This document shows positions 1-7,406 of a stretch of DNA of 42,973 bases, one piece after another. Every line of letters starts with the position of its first letter. The stretch's first letter is position 1. This DNA is from Rhodoplanes serenus (lineage in GTDB: Bacteria; Pseudomonadota; Alphaproteobacteria; Rhizobiales; Xanthobacteraceae). The stretch is from NCBI GenBank assembly GCA_945893145.1, contig CAMDDZ010000045.1, positions 1 through 42,973 on the forward strand, given 5' to 3'. Below the pieces are notes generated by a model. That model was not told the DNA's origin. It worked only from the letters and a program-made list of their open reading frames with translations, and made no database searches. A program made the translations under genes and the position numbers.

Positions 1-100
1 CGGAGCACGCCGCATCGTCGGGAAACAGCCGCTGAAGCTCGGGGAGCGATTGGGGGAAAGCCAGGTCGTCACGCTGGTGGATGTCCATCGCGCCCATCAT
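1..100 (-). CDS. IS1595-like transposase, N-terminal part only (cut by window edge)
   Basis: The minus strand from the ATG at 98-100 reads without a stop to the left edge (33 codons). It gives MMGAMDIHQRDDLAFPQSLP followed by ELQRLFPDDAACS. The stretch FPQSLPELQRLFPDDAAC is the typical opening of IS1595/ISXO2-type transposases, just before their zinc-binding segment, which would lie outside the window. The preferred start may be the internal ATG at 86-88 (MDIHQRDD). The catalytic part cannot be seen, so whether the element is intact is unknown. The family call is from memory of the N-terminal pattern. Confidence 0.65.
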   Translation of the reverse strand, partial: MMGAMDIHQRDDLAFPQSLPELQRLFPDDAACS

Positions 101-160
101 GGGCAGACACTAGCCCTAGTGGGTGTATGCGTCAACCGGATAGGCAAGCATTATTCTTAG
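101..160 (-). mobile_element. Probable end of the IS1595-like element
   Basis: If the transposase at 1-100 belongs to an IS, its 5' end should lie within a few tens of bases upstream of the start codon. The stretch holds a perfect 6-bp inverted repeat (CACTAG 108-113, CTAGTG 116-121), then GGGTGTATGCGTCAACCGG. Base composition becomes AT-richer from about 150, which fits native promoter DNA beginning there. The exact terminal repeat and target duplication cannot be set because the other end is missing. Confidence 0.35.
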
Positions 161-294
161 GAATAGGTGTACTGCGCTGAATGGGCGGTTGGTGCGCTAA
201 ATGACATAAAGTCTCAAATAATTGTGAATGAGTAACTTGCTAATCATCCGCCGCGTTGTATGTTTCGTGGATCAAACGTCGGATGGGGATGCTG

Positions 295-552
295 ATGTCA
301 GACAGCGAACTCACACGCGGCGAGCGGCTGCAAATCATGCTCTCGCCTGAAGAATTGGCTGCGTTGGACGATTTCCGGTTCCAACAGCGGATGCCGAGCC
401 GGGCAGCGGCGGTGCGCGACTTGCTGCGGCTCGGGCTGGGCGCGGTCGGGATCAGACCGGCCGACGCGGGCGCGAAGTCGGGCAGCTTCGGCGTGCTCGA
501 CGCCGGCCCCGACGGTCAGCGCGCCCAGGCGAACCAGAAGGGCAAAAGGTAG
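295..552 (+). CDS. Ribbon-helix-helix-like small protein
   Basis: This 85-residue protein begins MSDSELTRGERLQIMLSPEE. A basic strand-like segment (RGERLQIML) is followed by a helix (PEELAALDDFRFQQRM) and a second helix (PSRAAAVRDLLRLGL). This is the strand-helix-helix layout of MetJ/Arc-type DNA-binding proteins. The C-terminal tail is low complexity. I chose the ATG at 295 because GGGGA lies 5 bases upstream; the frame also opens at TTG 256 and at ATGs 283 and 289. No toxin gene follows, so an antitoxin role is not supported. A small transcriptional regulator of unknown target is the best guess. Confidence 0.6.
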   Translation: MSDSELTRGERLQIMLSPEELAALDDFRFQQRMPSRAAAVRDLLRLGLGAVGIRPADAGAKSGSFGVLDAGPDGQRAQANQKGKR

Positions 553-636
553 CCCGGCGTCCAAGCAGACGTTGCGTCTCGGCGAGCTGTGTCAGCGGGC
601 GGGGCCACCCGGCCCACTCGATGGGCACCCCGTCGA

Positions 637-1557
637 TCACCGGACCTGGAAAACCAGCTTGCCGCGGAAATGCCGGCCCTCGCTGACGCGATGCGCTTCG
701 GCGGCTTGCGCAAGCTTGTAGAGCTTGACCTCCGGCGGGCGCACCGCACGAGACGCATGCAGTTCGGCTATGTGCTCCATCGCGGCGCGCGTGCGCGGCA
801 CCGGCGGGCGCAGCGACTGCACGTCGGACCGATCGGCCGCCGGCGCCTTGGCGCCGGATGCGATGAAGGCCGCACGGCCGCCGGGCTTGAGCACCGCGAA
901 CGATTTCATCGCGACGTCGCCGCCCACGGTTTCGAACACCGCGTCGCACACTTGGCCGATTGTGGTGAAGTCGGTCGTCGCATAGTCGATCACCTCATCG
1001 GCGCCGAGGCCGCGCACGTAGTCGAGGTTGGCTTTGCTGGTCGTCGTAATCACGCGCGCGCCGATGTGCTTGGCGAGTTGAATGGCGAAGCTCGCCACCC
1101 CGCCGGCGCCGCCCTGGATCAGGATGGTTTCGCCGCGTTTGAGCTTCAGCGTGTCTTCGACCGAGTTGCACGCCGTCAGACCGATGAGCGCAAGTGCAGC
1201 CGCATCGATATGCGACAGACCCGCAGGCTTCTTCGCGACCACCGCGGCCTTCACGGCGACCTTCTCGGCGTAGGTGCCCTCCTGGCCGGGCGGCAGCACG
1301 GCGAACACCGCATCGCCAATCTTGAAGTCGGTAATGCCCTCGCCCACCGCCGAGACGATGCCGGAAAAATCCCGCCCCAGCACATAGGGAAACTTCAGCG
1401 CGCCGTAGCCGCCGGCGCGCACCTTCCAGTCGGCGCCATTGACGCTCGCGGCATGGATATCGACCACGATGTCGCCCGCCGCAGGCATAGGATCCGGCAG
1501 GTCGCCGTATTTGAGAACCTCGGGTCCGCCTTGCTGTTCAAGATATGCAGCCTTCAT
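637..1557 (-). CDS. NADPH:quinone reductase-like zinc-independent MDR oxidoreductase
   Basis: This 306-residue protein belongs to the medium-chain dehydrogenase/reductase superfamily. The N-terminal GroES-like domain opens MKAAYLEQQGGPEVLKYGDL and contains ASVNGADWKVRAGGY and LGRDFSGIVSAVG. The Rossmann part has the nucleotide-binding run IQGGAGGVASFAIQLAKHIG (near residue 150) and ends with GKLVFQV, typical of the quinone oxidoreductase branch. The catalytic and structural zinc cysteines of alcohol dehydrogenases are absent. It probably reduces quinones or enones with NADPH in the cytoplasm; the substrate is not deducible. It is divergent from the small secreted protein gene at 1737. Length is slightly short for the family (about 320-330) but both ends look complete. 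Confidence 0.8.
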   Translation of the reverse strand: MKAAYLEQQGGPEVLKYGDLPDPMPAAGDIVVDIHAASVNGADWKVRAGGYGALKFPYVLGRDFSGIVSAVGEGITDFKIGDAVFAVLPPGQEGTYAEKVAVKAAVVAKKPAGLSHIDAAALALIGLTACNSVEDTLKLKRGETILIQGGAGGVASFAIQLAKHIGARVITTTSKANLDYVRGLGADEVIDYATTDFTTIGQVCDAVFETVGGDVAMKSFAVLKPGGRAAFIASGAKAPAADRSDVQSLRPPVPRTRAAMEHIAELHASRAVRPPEVKLYKLAQAAEAHRVSEGRHFRGKLVFQVR

Positions 1558-1736
1558 CGCAATCGTGCTCCGTTACTTGGAAGAGATCCGTCCGGCGCCG
1601 CCGGACGCGACCCTATCATGGTTTTTCTGCCCCTGCGGTGTCGGCGTTTGGCTTTGCCAGCGTCCGGCCAATCCAGAAGTGTTATCACTGCTACGATTCG
1701 GGATTCGCTGGGAATTCCGATTGAGAAGGGGTGACC

Positions 1737-1997
1737 ATGAAACTCTTGATCGCCGCCAGCGTACTGCTGGCCATTGGCACGACCGCCGCATCGGCGCAGA
1801 TGATGCCATACAACCGGGGAGTCCATCCCTACGAATCCCGGCATCACGCTGTGTGTCAGGAAAAAGCGCGTCGCCTCCATGACTATGAGCGCCGTGCCGC
1901 CCGCGACGGACGCGTCAATCACCGCGAGCGCGACACCATCCGTGCGCTCGAGCGCGATCTCGACCGGACCTGCGGCCGTTACCGCCACCGTGGCTGA
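1737..1997 (+). CDS. Small secreted protein of unknown function
   Basis: The 86-residue product has a clear Sec signal peptide (MKLLIAASVLLAIGTTAASA, probable cleavage after ASA-Q). The mature part of about 66 residues is very rich in Arg and His and has two cysteines (AVCQEKARR and RTCGRYRHRG) that could form a disulfide after export. GAGAAGG lies 7 bases before the ATG at 1737, so I prefer it to the GTG at 1731. I do not recognise a named domain; short Arg-rich exported proteins of this kind are common in Bradyrhizobium relatives. The strong hairpin terminator 24 bases downstream suggests a monocistronic unit. Confidence 0.65.
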   Translation: MKLLIAASVLLAIGTTAASAQMMPYNRGVHPYESRHHAVCQEKARRLHDYERRAARDGRVNHRERDTIRALERDLDRTCGRYRHRG

Positions 1998-2020
1998 GCT
2001 GGATTTCTGAAAACGCACCC

Positions 2021-2068
2021 GAGGGTCTGATCCGATCAATTTGAATCGGATCGGACTCTCGCTTTTTT
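2021..2068 (+). terminator. Rho-independent terminator
   Basis: A 16-bp stem (GAGGGTCTGATCCGAT 2021-2036 with ATCGGATCGGACTCTC 2045-2060) pairs completely if two G-U pairs are allowed. It has an 8-base loop (CAATTTGA) and is followed by six T at 2063-2068. It lies just after the small secreted protein gene and 13 bases before the end of the converging receptor gene at 2081. The T-run shows it acts mainly on plus-strand transcripts. Confidence 0.85.
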
Positions 2069-2080
2069 CGGGATCACGCT

Positions 2081-3073
2081 CTAATTCAATTCGATCTTCG
2101 CCGCCGCGGCGGCGCGCTTCATGCGCAAGACCTCACGCACAATCAGGGCCTTGAACGCCTCCGGCGAACCGCCGGCGATGATCGCCTGTTGGCCGGACAG
2201 GCGGCTGCGGACGTCCGGCATGGCGAGCACGCGCGCGAGCGCCTCGTTCAACCGCAGCACGATCGCGCGTGGCGTATCCTTGGGCGCGACGATGCCGAAA
2301 AACGCCATCCAGTTCATCTCGTCGAGCTTGAGCTCTTCGAAGGTGGGCACGTCCGGCAGCGCCTCCGCACGTCTGTCTCCGGAGACCCCGAGCGCACGCA
2401 GCTTGCCGTCCTGCACGAGCTGTAGCGAGGTCGGCAGGTTGTCGTACATCACCTGCACCTGTCCGCCGACCGCGTCGTTGAGCGCAGGCCCGACCCCGCG
2501 ATAGGGCACGTGGATGAGATCGGTTCCGGTCGCGAGCTTGAACTGCTCGCCGAGCAGATGACTCACCGAGCCGATGCCGGCCGACGCATAGGTGAGCTTG
2601 CCGGGCTGCGCGCGGGCGAGCGCAATGAACTCCGCCATGGTCTTGGCCGCCACCGCCGGATTGACCGACATGATGTTGGGCACCGCCGCGATGTTGCCGA
2701 CGGCCGCGAGATCGGTAGTGACGTCGAATGGCAGGCTCTTGTAGGCCGCCTGATTGATCGCAAGCGTCGAGGCCGTGCCCATGCCAATGGTATAGCCGTC
2801 GGGCGCGGCCTTCACGATCACGGCGGTGCCGAGCGTACCGCCCGCCCCCGCGCGATTGTCCACCACCACCGGCTGGCCGAGCACCTGACGTAGACCCTCG
2901 GCGACCACGCGGCCGATCACGTCGGTTGAGCCGCCGGGCGGGAACGGCACGATCATGGTGATGGTGCGGCTCGGATAGGCATCTTGCGCGTGCGCGGCTA
3001 GCGCCTGGGCCGCTTGCGCAAACGCGAACAGCGCCGCGAGCGCAACAGCTTGTGCCGTCGTCATCCGTTTCAT
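2081..3073 (-). CDS. TctC/Bug family periplasmic solute-binding protein (copy 1)
   Basis: This 330-residue receptor is of the tripartite tricarboxylate transporter type. It has a signal peptide (MKRMTTAQAVALAALFAFAQ, then AAQALAAHAQ). Family marks follow: YPSRTITMIVPFPPGGSTDV at the mature N terminus, DNRAGAGGTLGT, KAAPDGYTIGMG, HVPYRGVGPALNDAVGGQVQ and LPDVPTFEEL. Such proteins bind carboxylates or related small acids in the periplasm. No TctA or TctB membrane partner is in the window, as is usual for Bug-type orphan receptors. The ATG at 3073 overlaps the stop of the upstream receptor gene by 4 bases (ATGA), so the two are probably translationally coupled. The ligand is unknown. Confidence 0.85.
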   Translation of the reverse strand: MKRMTTAQAVALAALFAFAQAAQALAAHAQDAYPSRTITMIVPFPPGGSTDVIGRVVAEGLRQVLGQPVVVDNRAGAGGTLGTAVIVKAAPDGYTIGMGTASTLAINQAAYKSLPFDVTTDLAAVGNIAAVPNIMSVNPAVAAKTMAEFIALARAQPGKLTYASAGIGSVSHLLGEQFKLATGTDLIHVPYRGVGPALNDAVGGQVQVMYDNLPTSLQLVQDGKLRALGVSGDRRAEALPDVPTFEELKLDEMNWMAFFGIVAPKDTPRAIVLRLNEALARVLAMPDVRSRLSGQQAIIAGGSPEAFKALIVREVLRMKRAAAAAKIELN

Positions 3074-4050
3074 TTCGGCGCCGCCTGGAAGGTCGCGATC
3101 TGTTCGATCACCGGTTTCCACAAGGTCTGCTCGGTCTGGATGTAGGCGCGCAGCTCGGTGGGCGTCATCGGATTGATGTAGCTCGCGATGTCCTCGAAGC
3201 GCTTCCTTGTCTCGGGCTCGCTCAGCACGGCGCGCAAATCGTCGCTGATTTTCTTTGCAATCGGTTCAGGCGTACCGGGCGGCGCCATCAGCGCGAAGAA
3301 GCCGAGCGCCCGCGGGATGCCTGGCAGCGTTTCGGCGATCGTCGGCGTCTGCGGCCGGTTCGGCAGGCGCTTGGTGGCGCCGACCGCCAGCAGCTTGAGC
3401 TCGCCGCCGTTAATCGCGCCCGCAAGGCTCGGCAAACCGTCCATGATGACCTGCACGCGGCCGCCCATCACATCGGCCAGGCCGGCCGGCGTTCCCGGAT
3501 AGTTGATCGACGTCCATTCCAGCCCGGCGGCAAGCTTGATCCACTCCGAAAGCAGATGCGGAATGCCGCCGCGGCTCAACACCGCAACGTTGACCTGCCC
3601 GGGCCGCTTCTTCGCGTAGTCGATCAACTCAGCGAGCGTGTTGATGCCGAGCTTCGTCGGCACCGCCACCGCCATCGGCTGCTCGCAGACGAAGCCGATC
3701 GACACGAAGTCGCGCACCAGATCATAGGGAAAACCCTTGGCGATCTCAGGCAGCGCTACGAAGCTCGACGACAGCGCGAACAGCAGCGTGTAGCCGTCGG
3801 GCGGCGAGGTGCCGGCGACCTTCATGCCGATCGAGCCGGCCGCACCCGGATGATTGCTGACGAACACCTGCTGGTTCCACTGGCGCGACAGCCCTTCGGC
3901 GACGATGCGCGCGATCACGTCGGGCGCGCCGCCGGCACCGGTGGTGACGATCAGTTTGACCGGCGCGTTGGGGTAGCTCTGTGCTGCGGCGGGCACCGCA
4001 GCCGCCAGCGCCATCAGCGCCGCGAGTGCAAAGGCCCTGACCGTCCTCAT
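3070..4050 (-). CDS. TctC/Bug family periplasmic solute-binding protein (copy 2)
   Basis: This 326-residue receptor has a signal peptide MRTVRAFALAALMALAAAVP ending near AAAQ, then the family run YPNAPVKLIVTTGAGGAPDV. Other marks are SNHPGAAGSIG, SPPDGYTLLFALSS, INYPGTPAGLADVMGGRVQV and PQTPTIAETLPG. It resembles copy 3 more than copy 1: both have GAGGxPDxxAR-like openings and an FxSIGFVxxxP or FVPIGYVGDHP segment. I set the start at ATG 4050. An upstream in-frame extension would translate the palindromic repeat and the end of the GIY-YIG gene. The start codon therefore lies inside repeat copy 1, so that element may have supplied or replaced its leader. Ligand unknown. Confidence 0.85.
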   Translation of the reverse strand: MRTVRAFALAALMALAAAVPAAAQSYPNAPVKLIVTTGAGGAPDVIARIVAEGLSRQWNQQVFVSNHPGAAGSIGMKVAGTSPPDGYTLLFALSSSFVALPEIAKGFPYDLVRDFVSIGFVCEQPMAVAVPTKLGINTLAELIDYAKKRPGQVNVAVLSRGGIPHLLSEWIKLAAGLEWTSINYPGTPAGLADVMGGRVQVIMDGLPSLAGAINGGELKLLAVGATKRLPNRPQTPTIAETLPGIPRALGFFALMAPPGTPEPIAKKISDDLRAVLSEPETRKRFEDIASYINPMTPTELRAYIQTEQTLWKPVIEQIATFQAAPK

Positions 4051-4091
4051 CCTGAGGAGCGCGGCGAAGCCGCGCGTCTCGAAGGATGGGG
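4045..4091. repeat. Palindromic repeat, copy 1 (Hyphomicrobiales CTCATCCTGAGGAG type)
   Basis: The element begins CCTCATCCTGAGGAGC and ends GTCTCGAAGGATGG. Its centre is a perfect 7-bp hairpin, GCGCGGC (4059-4065), loop GAA, GCCGCGC (4069-4075). It is the reverse-complement partner of the copy at 4384-4430. It contains the start codon of the downstream receptor gene and overlaps the last codons of the GIY-YIG gene. I recall near-identical elements as very abundant in Bradyrhizobium-like genomes. Confidence 0.85.
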
Positions 4092-4376
4092 ACGCCCCCT
4101 CTGCGCCAGTGCGCTCACGCCGCTCCAATCGCCGCGGATCAGCGCTTCTTTCTTTGCTCGTGACCATCCTTTGACCTGCCGTTCTGCTGCAATGGCGTCC
4201 GTTATCATTGCAAAATGCTGTGAGAAGATCAGTGTGACGGGCCGCCGTTGCGCTGTATAGCCGCCAAACAGACCCGCGTTGTGCTGGGCGATCCGGACAC
4301 TCAGCTCATCACGGGTTGTCCCGACGAAATAGCTGCCATCGGCACAACGCAGCATATACAAAGTCGCGCCGCTCAC
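4047..4376 (-). CDS. GIY-YIG endonuclease domain protein
   Basis: This 109-residue protein is essentially one GIY-YIG domain of the small YhbQ/Slx1-like type. YMLRCADGSYFVGTT (residues 7-21) holds the GIY-like and YIG-like halves, RIAQHNAG carries the conserved Arg, and AAERQVKGWSRAKKEALI supplies the metal-binding Glu and the following basic helix. Such domains cut or nick DNA with one Mg ion. The last residues (RPHPSRRAASPRSSG) are encoded by the palindromic repeat, so the native C terminus may have been replaced. The gene sits exactly between two opposite copies of that repeat and splits an otherwise continuous hydrolase-receptor set. A house-keeping repair role or a role in moving the repeat are both possible. 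Confidence 0.8.
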   Translation of the reverse strand: MSGATLYMLRCADGSYFVGTTRDELSVRIAQHNAGLFGGYTAQRRPVTLIFSQHFAMITDAIAAERQVKGWSRAKKEALIRGDWSGVSALAQRGRPHPSRRAASPRSSG

Positions 4377-4383
4377 GGGCCGC

Positions 4384-4430
4384 CCTCGATCCTTCGAGAC
4401 GCGCCCTTCGGGCGCTCCTCAGGATGAGGG
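4384..4430. repeat. Palindromic repeat, copy 2, opposite orientation
   Basis: This copy reads CCTCGATCCTTCGAGACGCG on the plus strand and ends CTCCTCAGGATGAGG, the inverse of copy 1. The central hairpin is GCGCCC (4401-4406), loop TTC, GGGCGC (4410-4415). Compared with copy 1 the stem bases differ on both arms, so pairing is kept. It lies 7 bases upstream of the GIY-YIG start codon and probably forms part of its leader. Confidence 0.85.
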
Positions 4431-4472
4431 TGGAGTGAACGGCCAGTCAATTGCGCGCATTAATTTTCGCCA

Positions 4473-5462
4473 TCACCGCAGCGTCTTCGCGGTCTCGGCG
4501 ATGATCGGCCGCCAGGTCTGGACCTGGTCGCGGATGAAGGCCGTCAATTCGTCGACCGTCATCAGATGGATGTAGGTGCCGAGCTCGTCGAAGCGTTTGT
4601 GCAGCTCCGGATCCGACAGCGCGGTGCGAAGATCGTCGCTGATCTTCTTGGCGATTGGCGCGGGCGTCTTGGGCGGCGCCATCAAGGCGAGCCAGCCCAC
4701 CGCCTCGAAGCCCGGAATGGTTTCCGCCACGGTTGGAATATTGGGGAAATTGTGCAGCCGTTGCTTGGTCGCGACCGCGAGCGGCTTGATCTGACCGCCT
4801 TCGATGGTGCCGCGCATTGCGGCGACCGCGTCGATCATGCCGTGAACTCGACCGCCAAGGATGTCGGTGACGGCCTGCGCGGCGCCCTGGTAATGCACCA
4901 GCGTGACGTCGATGCCGGTCACGGCGCGCAGCCATTCGCCGGTGAGGTGCAGGATGCTGCCGCGGTTACCCGCTGCAATCACCAGTTCGCCTTTGCGTTT
5001 CTTGGCGAGCGAAATGAACTCCGCCAGCGTGCTGACGCCGAGATTGTTGTTCACCGCGATCAGCATCGGGTGGTCGCCCACATAGCCGATCGGCACGAAA
5101 TCGCGCAGCACATCGACCGGGAAGTTCTGTTGCAGCTCCGGCAGCGCGATGAAATTGGTGGCGACCGAAAGATAGAGCGTATGGCCGTCTGGCACCGCGG
5201 CCGACACCGCCTTGATCGCAACCGCGCCCGCTCCGCCGGGTTGGTTGATGACCAGTACCTGGTGGCCCCAAATCTTGGTCAGCTTCTCGGCGAGCACACG
5301 GCCGGCGATGTCCGGGCTCGAGCCGGGGCCGACCTGCATGACGATCTTCACCGGACCGGACGGGAAACTTTGCGCATGGGCGCCGCTCGCCAGCGTGACC
5401 AACGCGCCGGAAGCACCCGCGAGCACAGCCCGCCGGCTGATGGTGTCGTTTCGCCCCTGCAT
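4473..5462 (-). CDS. TctC/Bug family periplasmic solute-binding protein (copy 3), Tat-like signal
   Basis: This 329-residue receptor begins MQGRNDTISRRAVLAGASGA; the twin arginine followed by AVLAGASGALVTLASGAHA suggests Tat export. The mature part starts SFPSGPVKIVMQVGPGSSPD and keeps the family segments NQPGGAGAVAIKAV, VPDGHTLYLSVATN, LVHYQGAAQAVTDILGG and NFPNIPTVAETIPGFEA. It follows three hydrolase genes on the same strand (33-base gap) and probably belongs to their operon. Downstream the set is interrupted by the GIY-YIG/repeat unit before receptor copies 2 and 1. The ligand cannot be inferred, although association with amidase/esterase-like hydrolases suggests a small organic acid released by hydrolysis. 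Confidence 0.85.
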   Translation of the reverse strand: MQGRNDTISRRAVLAGASGALVTLASGAHAQSFPSGPVKIVMQVGPGSSPDIAGRVLAEKLTKIWGHQVLVINQPGGAGAVAIKAVSAAVPDGHTLYLSVATNFIALPELQQNFPVDVLRDFVPIGYVGDHPMLIAVNNNLGVSTLAEFISLAKKRKGELVIAAGNRGSILHLTGEWLRAVTGIDVTLVHYQGAAQAVTDILGGRVHGMIDAVAAMRGTIEGGQIKPLAVATKQRLHNFPNIPTVAETIPGFEAVGWLALMAPPKTPAPIAKKISDDLRTALSDPELHKRFDELGTYIHLMTVDELTAFIRDQVQTWRPIIAETAKTLR

Positions 5463-5495
5463 TCCTAACGCTCTCCGCTCGAGAAACCTCAGGCC

Positions 5496-6473
5496 TTACG
5501 CGGGCCGAAGCTTCATCATGTCGAGAGCCGCGCGGCCGAACAAACTGTACGGGTTGCCGAGCGCCTCCATGACCTCGAAGTGGTTATAACCTTCCATGAC
5601 GGAGAGCGTGACGGGTTTACCCAGAGCTTTCACAGCTGCGGCAAAATCACGCGACTGGCGTTGAAACTCCCGCGTCTCAAGAGTTCCATGCACCACCGCG
5701 ACCGGCGCCACGAGCTTGTCGAGATGACGCTGCGCGCTGAGCTGCTGCTCGTCCGCGTCGGTAAATTTGACATAGTTGGAACGCGCCGACATTCGCACCG
5801 GCTTGAGATCGAACATGCCGCTACCGGCGATGCCGCCCTTGATGATGTTGGCAGGCAGGCCGAAGTCCTTCTGCCAGTCGGTCGTCAGCAGCACGCCGGC
5901 CCAATGGCCGCCCGATGAATGGCCGCTGATGTAAAGCCGCTCCGGATCGCCGCCGAACGTTTTGGCGTTCTTGTAAACCCACGCCGTCGCGCGCCGGATT
6001 TGATCGGCCATAAACAGCAGACTGCCGCCCGCCTCGGGCTCAATCACGTTGTTGAAGTCGGCCACCACGTAGTGCGCGCCGGCGTTGACGAACATCTCGG
6101 CCGGATAGTGATACTGGGTGGCGCGTCCGACCCGCCAGGCGCCGCCGTGGACGAACAGCATGACCGGTGCATTCGGCATCTTGGTGGTGAACACATCGAC
6201 GGCTTCGATTGCGGCCCGGCCGTATGGGAAGCGCTTGGGTACACCGATCCGTTCGCGCACCAGTTCGCTGTTGCGGGCGACGCGCTTGATCACGATGTCG
6301 CGGTTTGGCGCATAGACCGCCTGGTCGTAGGCATCGTCGAGTTCCTTCTGGTCGAGGTCGAGCCAGACCAGCGGGCCTTTGGCCCGCACGGGTTGTGTGT
6401 TCTGCGCCAAAGCTGCGCTGCTCGTCATCGCGGCAGCTCCTGCCAAGAGTGTCCGTCGCGCCAAGTCCGTCAT
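5496..6473 (-). CDS. Exported alpha/beta hydrolase, arylformamidase/esterase-like (paralogue 1)
   Basis: This 325-residue hydrolase has a twin-arginine type leader (MTDLARRTLLAGAAAMTSSA, then ALAQ). The family head is WLDLDQKELDDAYDQAVYAP. HGGAW near residue 110 forms the oxyanion hole, GHSSGG near residue 185 holds the nucleophile Ser, and GYNHFEVME near the C terminus supplies the catalytic His. This layout matches kynurenine formamidase-like and carboxylesterase-like proteins. It is the only one of the three tandem paralogues with an export signal, so it would act in the periplasm beside the TctC receptors. GAGGG precedes the start. Substrate unknown; the formamidase assignment is by family resemblance only. 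Confidence 0.8.
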   Translation of the reverse strand: MTDLARRTLLAGAAAMTSSAALAQNTQPVRAKGPLVWLDLDQKELDDAYDQAVYAPNRDIVIKRVARNSELVRERIGVPKRFPYGRAAIEAVDVFTTKMPNAPVMLFVHGGAWRVGRATQYHYPAEMFVNAGAHYVVADFNNVIEPEAGGSLLFMADQIRRATAWVYKNAKTFGGDPERLYISGHSSGGHWAGVLLTTDWQKDFGLPANIIKGGIAGSGMFDLKPVRMSARSNYVKFTDADEQQLSAQRHLDKLVAPVAVVHGTLETREFQRQSRDFAAAVKALGKPVTLSVMEGYNHFEVMEALGNPYSLFGRAALDMMKLRPA

Positions 6474-6492
6474 GCCGTGCCCTCGCCTGCGC

Positions 6493-7392
6493 TTATGCGA
6501 GCTTCATCTGTTCGCGCACCGCGCTGCCGAGCAGGCTCATCGGATTGCCGATCATTTCCGCCATCTCAAAGTGGTTGTAGCCGTCGCCGACCAGCAGCGT
6601 CGCGGACTTGCCAGCAGCTTTCACAGCCGCCGCGAATTCGCGGTTCTGGCGCTGAAATTCCGGCGTCTCGTAGGTGCCGTAGGCGACGATCACCGGGCAG
6701 TTGAGGCGATCGAGGTGACGCTGCGACGACAGCTTCTCCTCCATGTCGTCGGTGAAGGCGACATATTCGGAGCGCTTCGACAACCGCACCGGCTTGAGAT
6801 CGTACATGCCGGAACAGAGCAGCGCGCCCTTCACGACGTCGGCCGGCGTGCCGTAAGCGCTCCAGTCGGTGGTGACCACGTTGCCGGCGAGATGCGCGCC
6901 GGACGACTGGCCCGAGACATAGATCTTGTTCGGATCGCCGCCGAAACTCTTGGCGTTCTTGTGGACCCAGGCGACGGCGCGGCGGACCTGATCCGCCATC
7001 GGCAAGAGATCGCCCTTGGTGTTCTCGACGCCGACGAAATCGAGTGCGATGAAATGCGCGCCCGCACGCACGAACATCTCGGCGAGGAACGCATAGTCCC
7101 TCGCCTCGCGCTGCCGCCAGGCGCCGCCGTGGATGAACACGTTGATGGGCGCGTCCGGCTTATTGGTCACAAAGAGATCGAGTTGCTCGATCGGCGCAGG
7201 CCCATAGGCAAGACGCTTCGGAGCGCCAAGCCGCGCCCGCACGCGATCGGAGTTGAAGACGTTGCGCTTGTGTACCTGATCGCGGTTCGGCGCATAGACG
7301 AGCTGGTCGTAGGCGTCATCGAGCGCCTTCTGGTCCATATCGAGCCAAACCAGCGGGCCTTTGAGGCGCTGTGCGGCGGCGGGCGGATTCAT
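6493..7392 (-). CDS. Alpha/beta hydrolase, arylformamidase/esterase-like (paralogue 2)
   Basis: This 299-residue cytoplasmic paralogue starts MNPPAAAQRLKGPLVWLDMD. It shares KALDDAYDQLVYAPNRDQV, the oxyanion motif HGGAW, a nucleophile elbow GQSSGA (where paralogues 1 and 3 have GHSSGG and SHSSGS) and the terminal GYNHFEMAEM carrying the likely catalytic His. No signal peptide is visible. It lies 19 bases upstream of the exported paralogue and 14 bases downstream of paralogue 3, so all three are very probably one transcript. Tandem duplication followed by compartment split (one exported, two cytoplasmic) is the simplest history. Confidence 0.8.
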   Translation of the reverse strand: MNPPAAAQRLKGPLVWLDMDQKALDDAYDQLVYAPNRDQVHKRNVFNSDRVRARLGAPKRLAYGPAPIEQLDLFVTNKPDAPINVFIHGGAWRQREARDYAFLAEMFVRAGAHFIALDFVGVENTKGDLLPMADQVRRAVAWVHKNAKSFGGDPNKIYVSGQSSGAHLAGNVVTTDWSAYGTPADVVKGALLCSGMYDLKPVRLSKRSEYVAFTDDMEEKLSSQRHLDRLNCPVIVAYGTYETPEFQRQNREFAAAVKAAGKSATLLVGDGYNHFEMAEMIGNPMSLLGSAVREQMKLA

Positions 7393-7406
7393 TTCATTCC
7401 TCCGGT

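Noticed and set aside
295..552. Antitoxin of a toxin-antitoxin pair
   Set aside because: The ribbon-helix-helix protein has no adjacent toxin-like gene on either side.
589..1734. Long plus-strand frame of 381 codons
   Set aside because: It lies antisense to the MDR oxidoreductase and shows only Arg/His-rich shadow composition with no domain.
3052..4260. Long plus-strand frame of 402 codons
   Set aside because: Antisense shadow of the second TctC receptor; no recognisable motif and very high Arg content.
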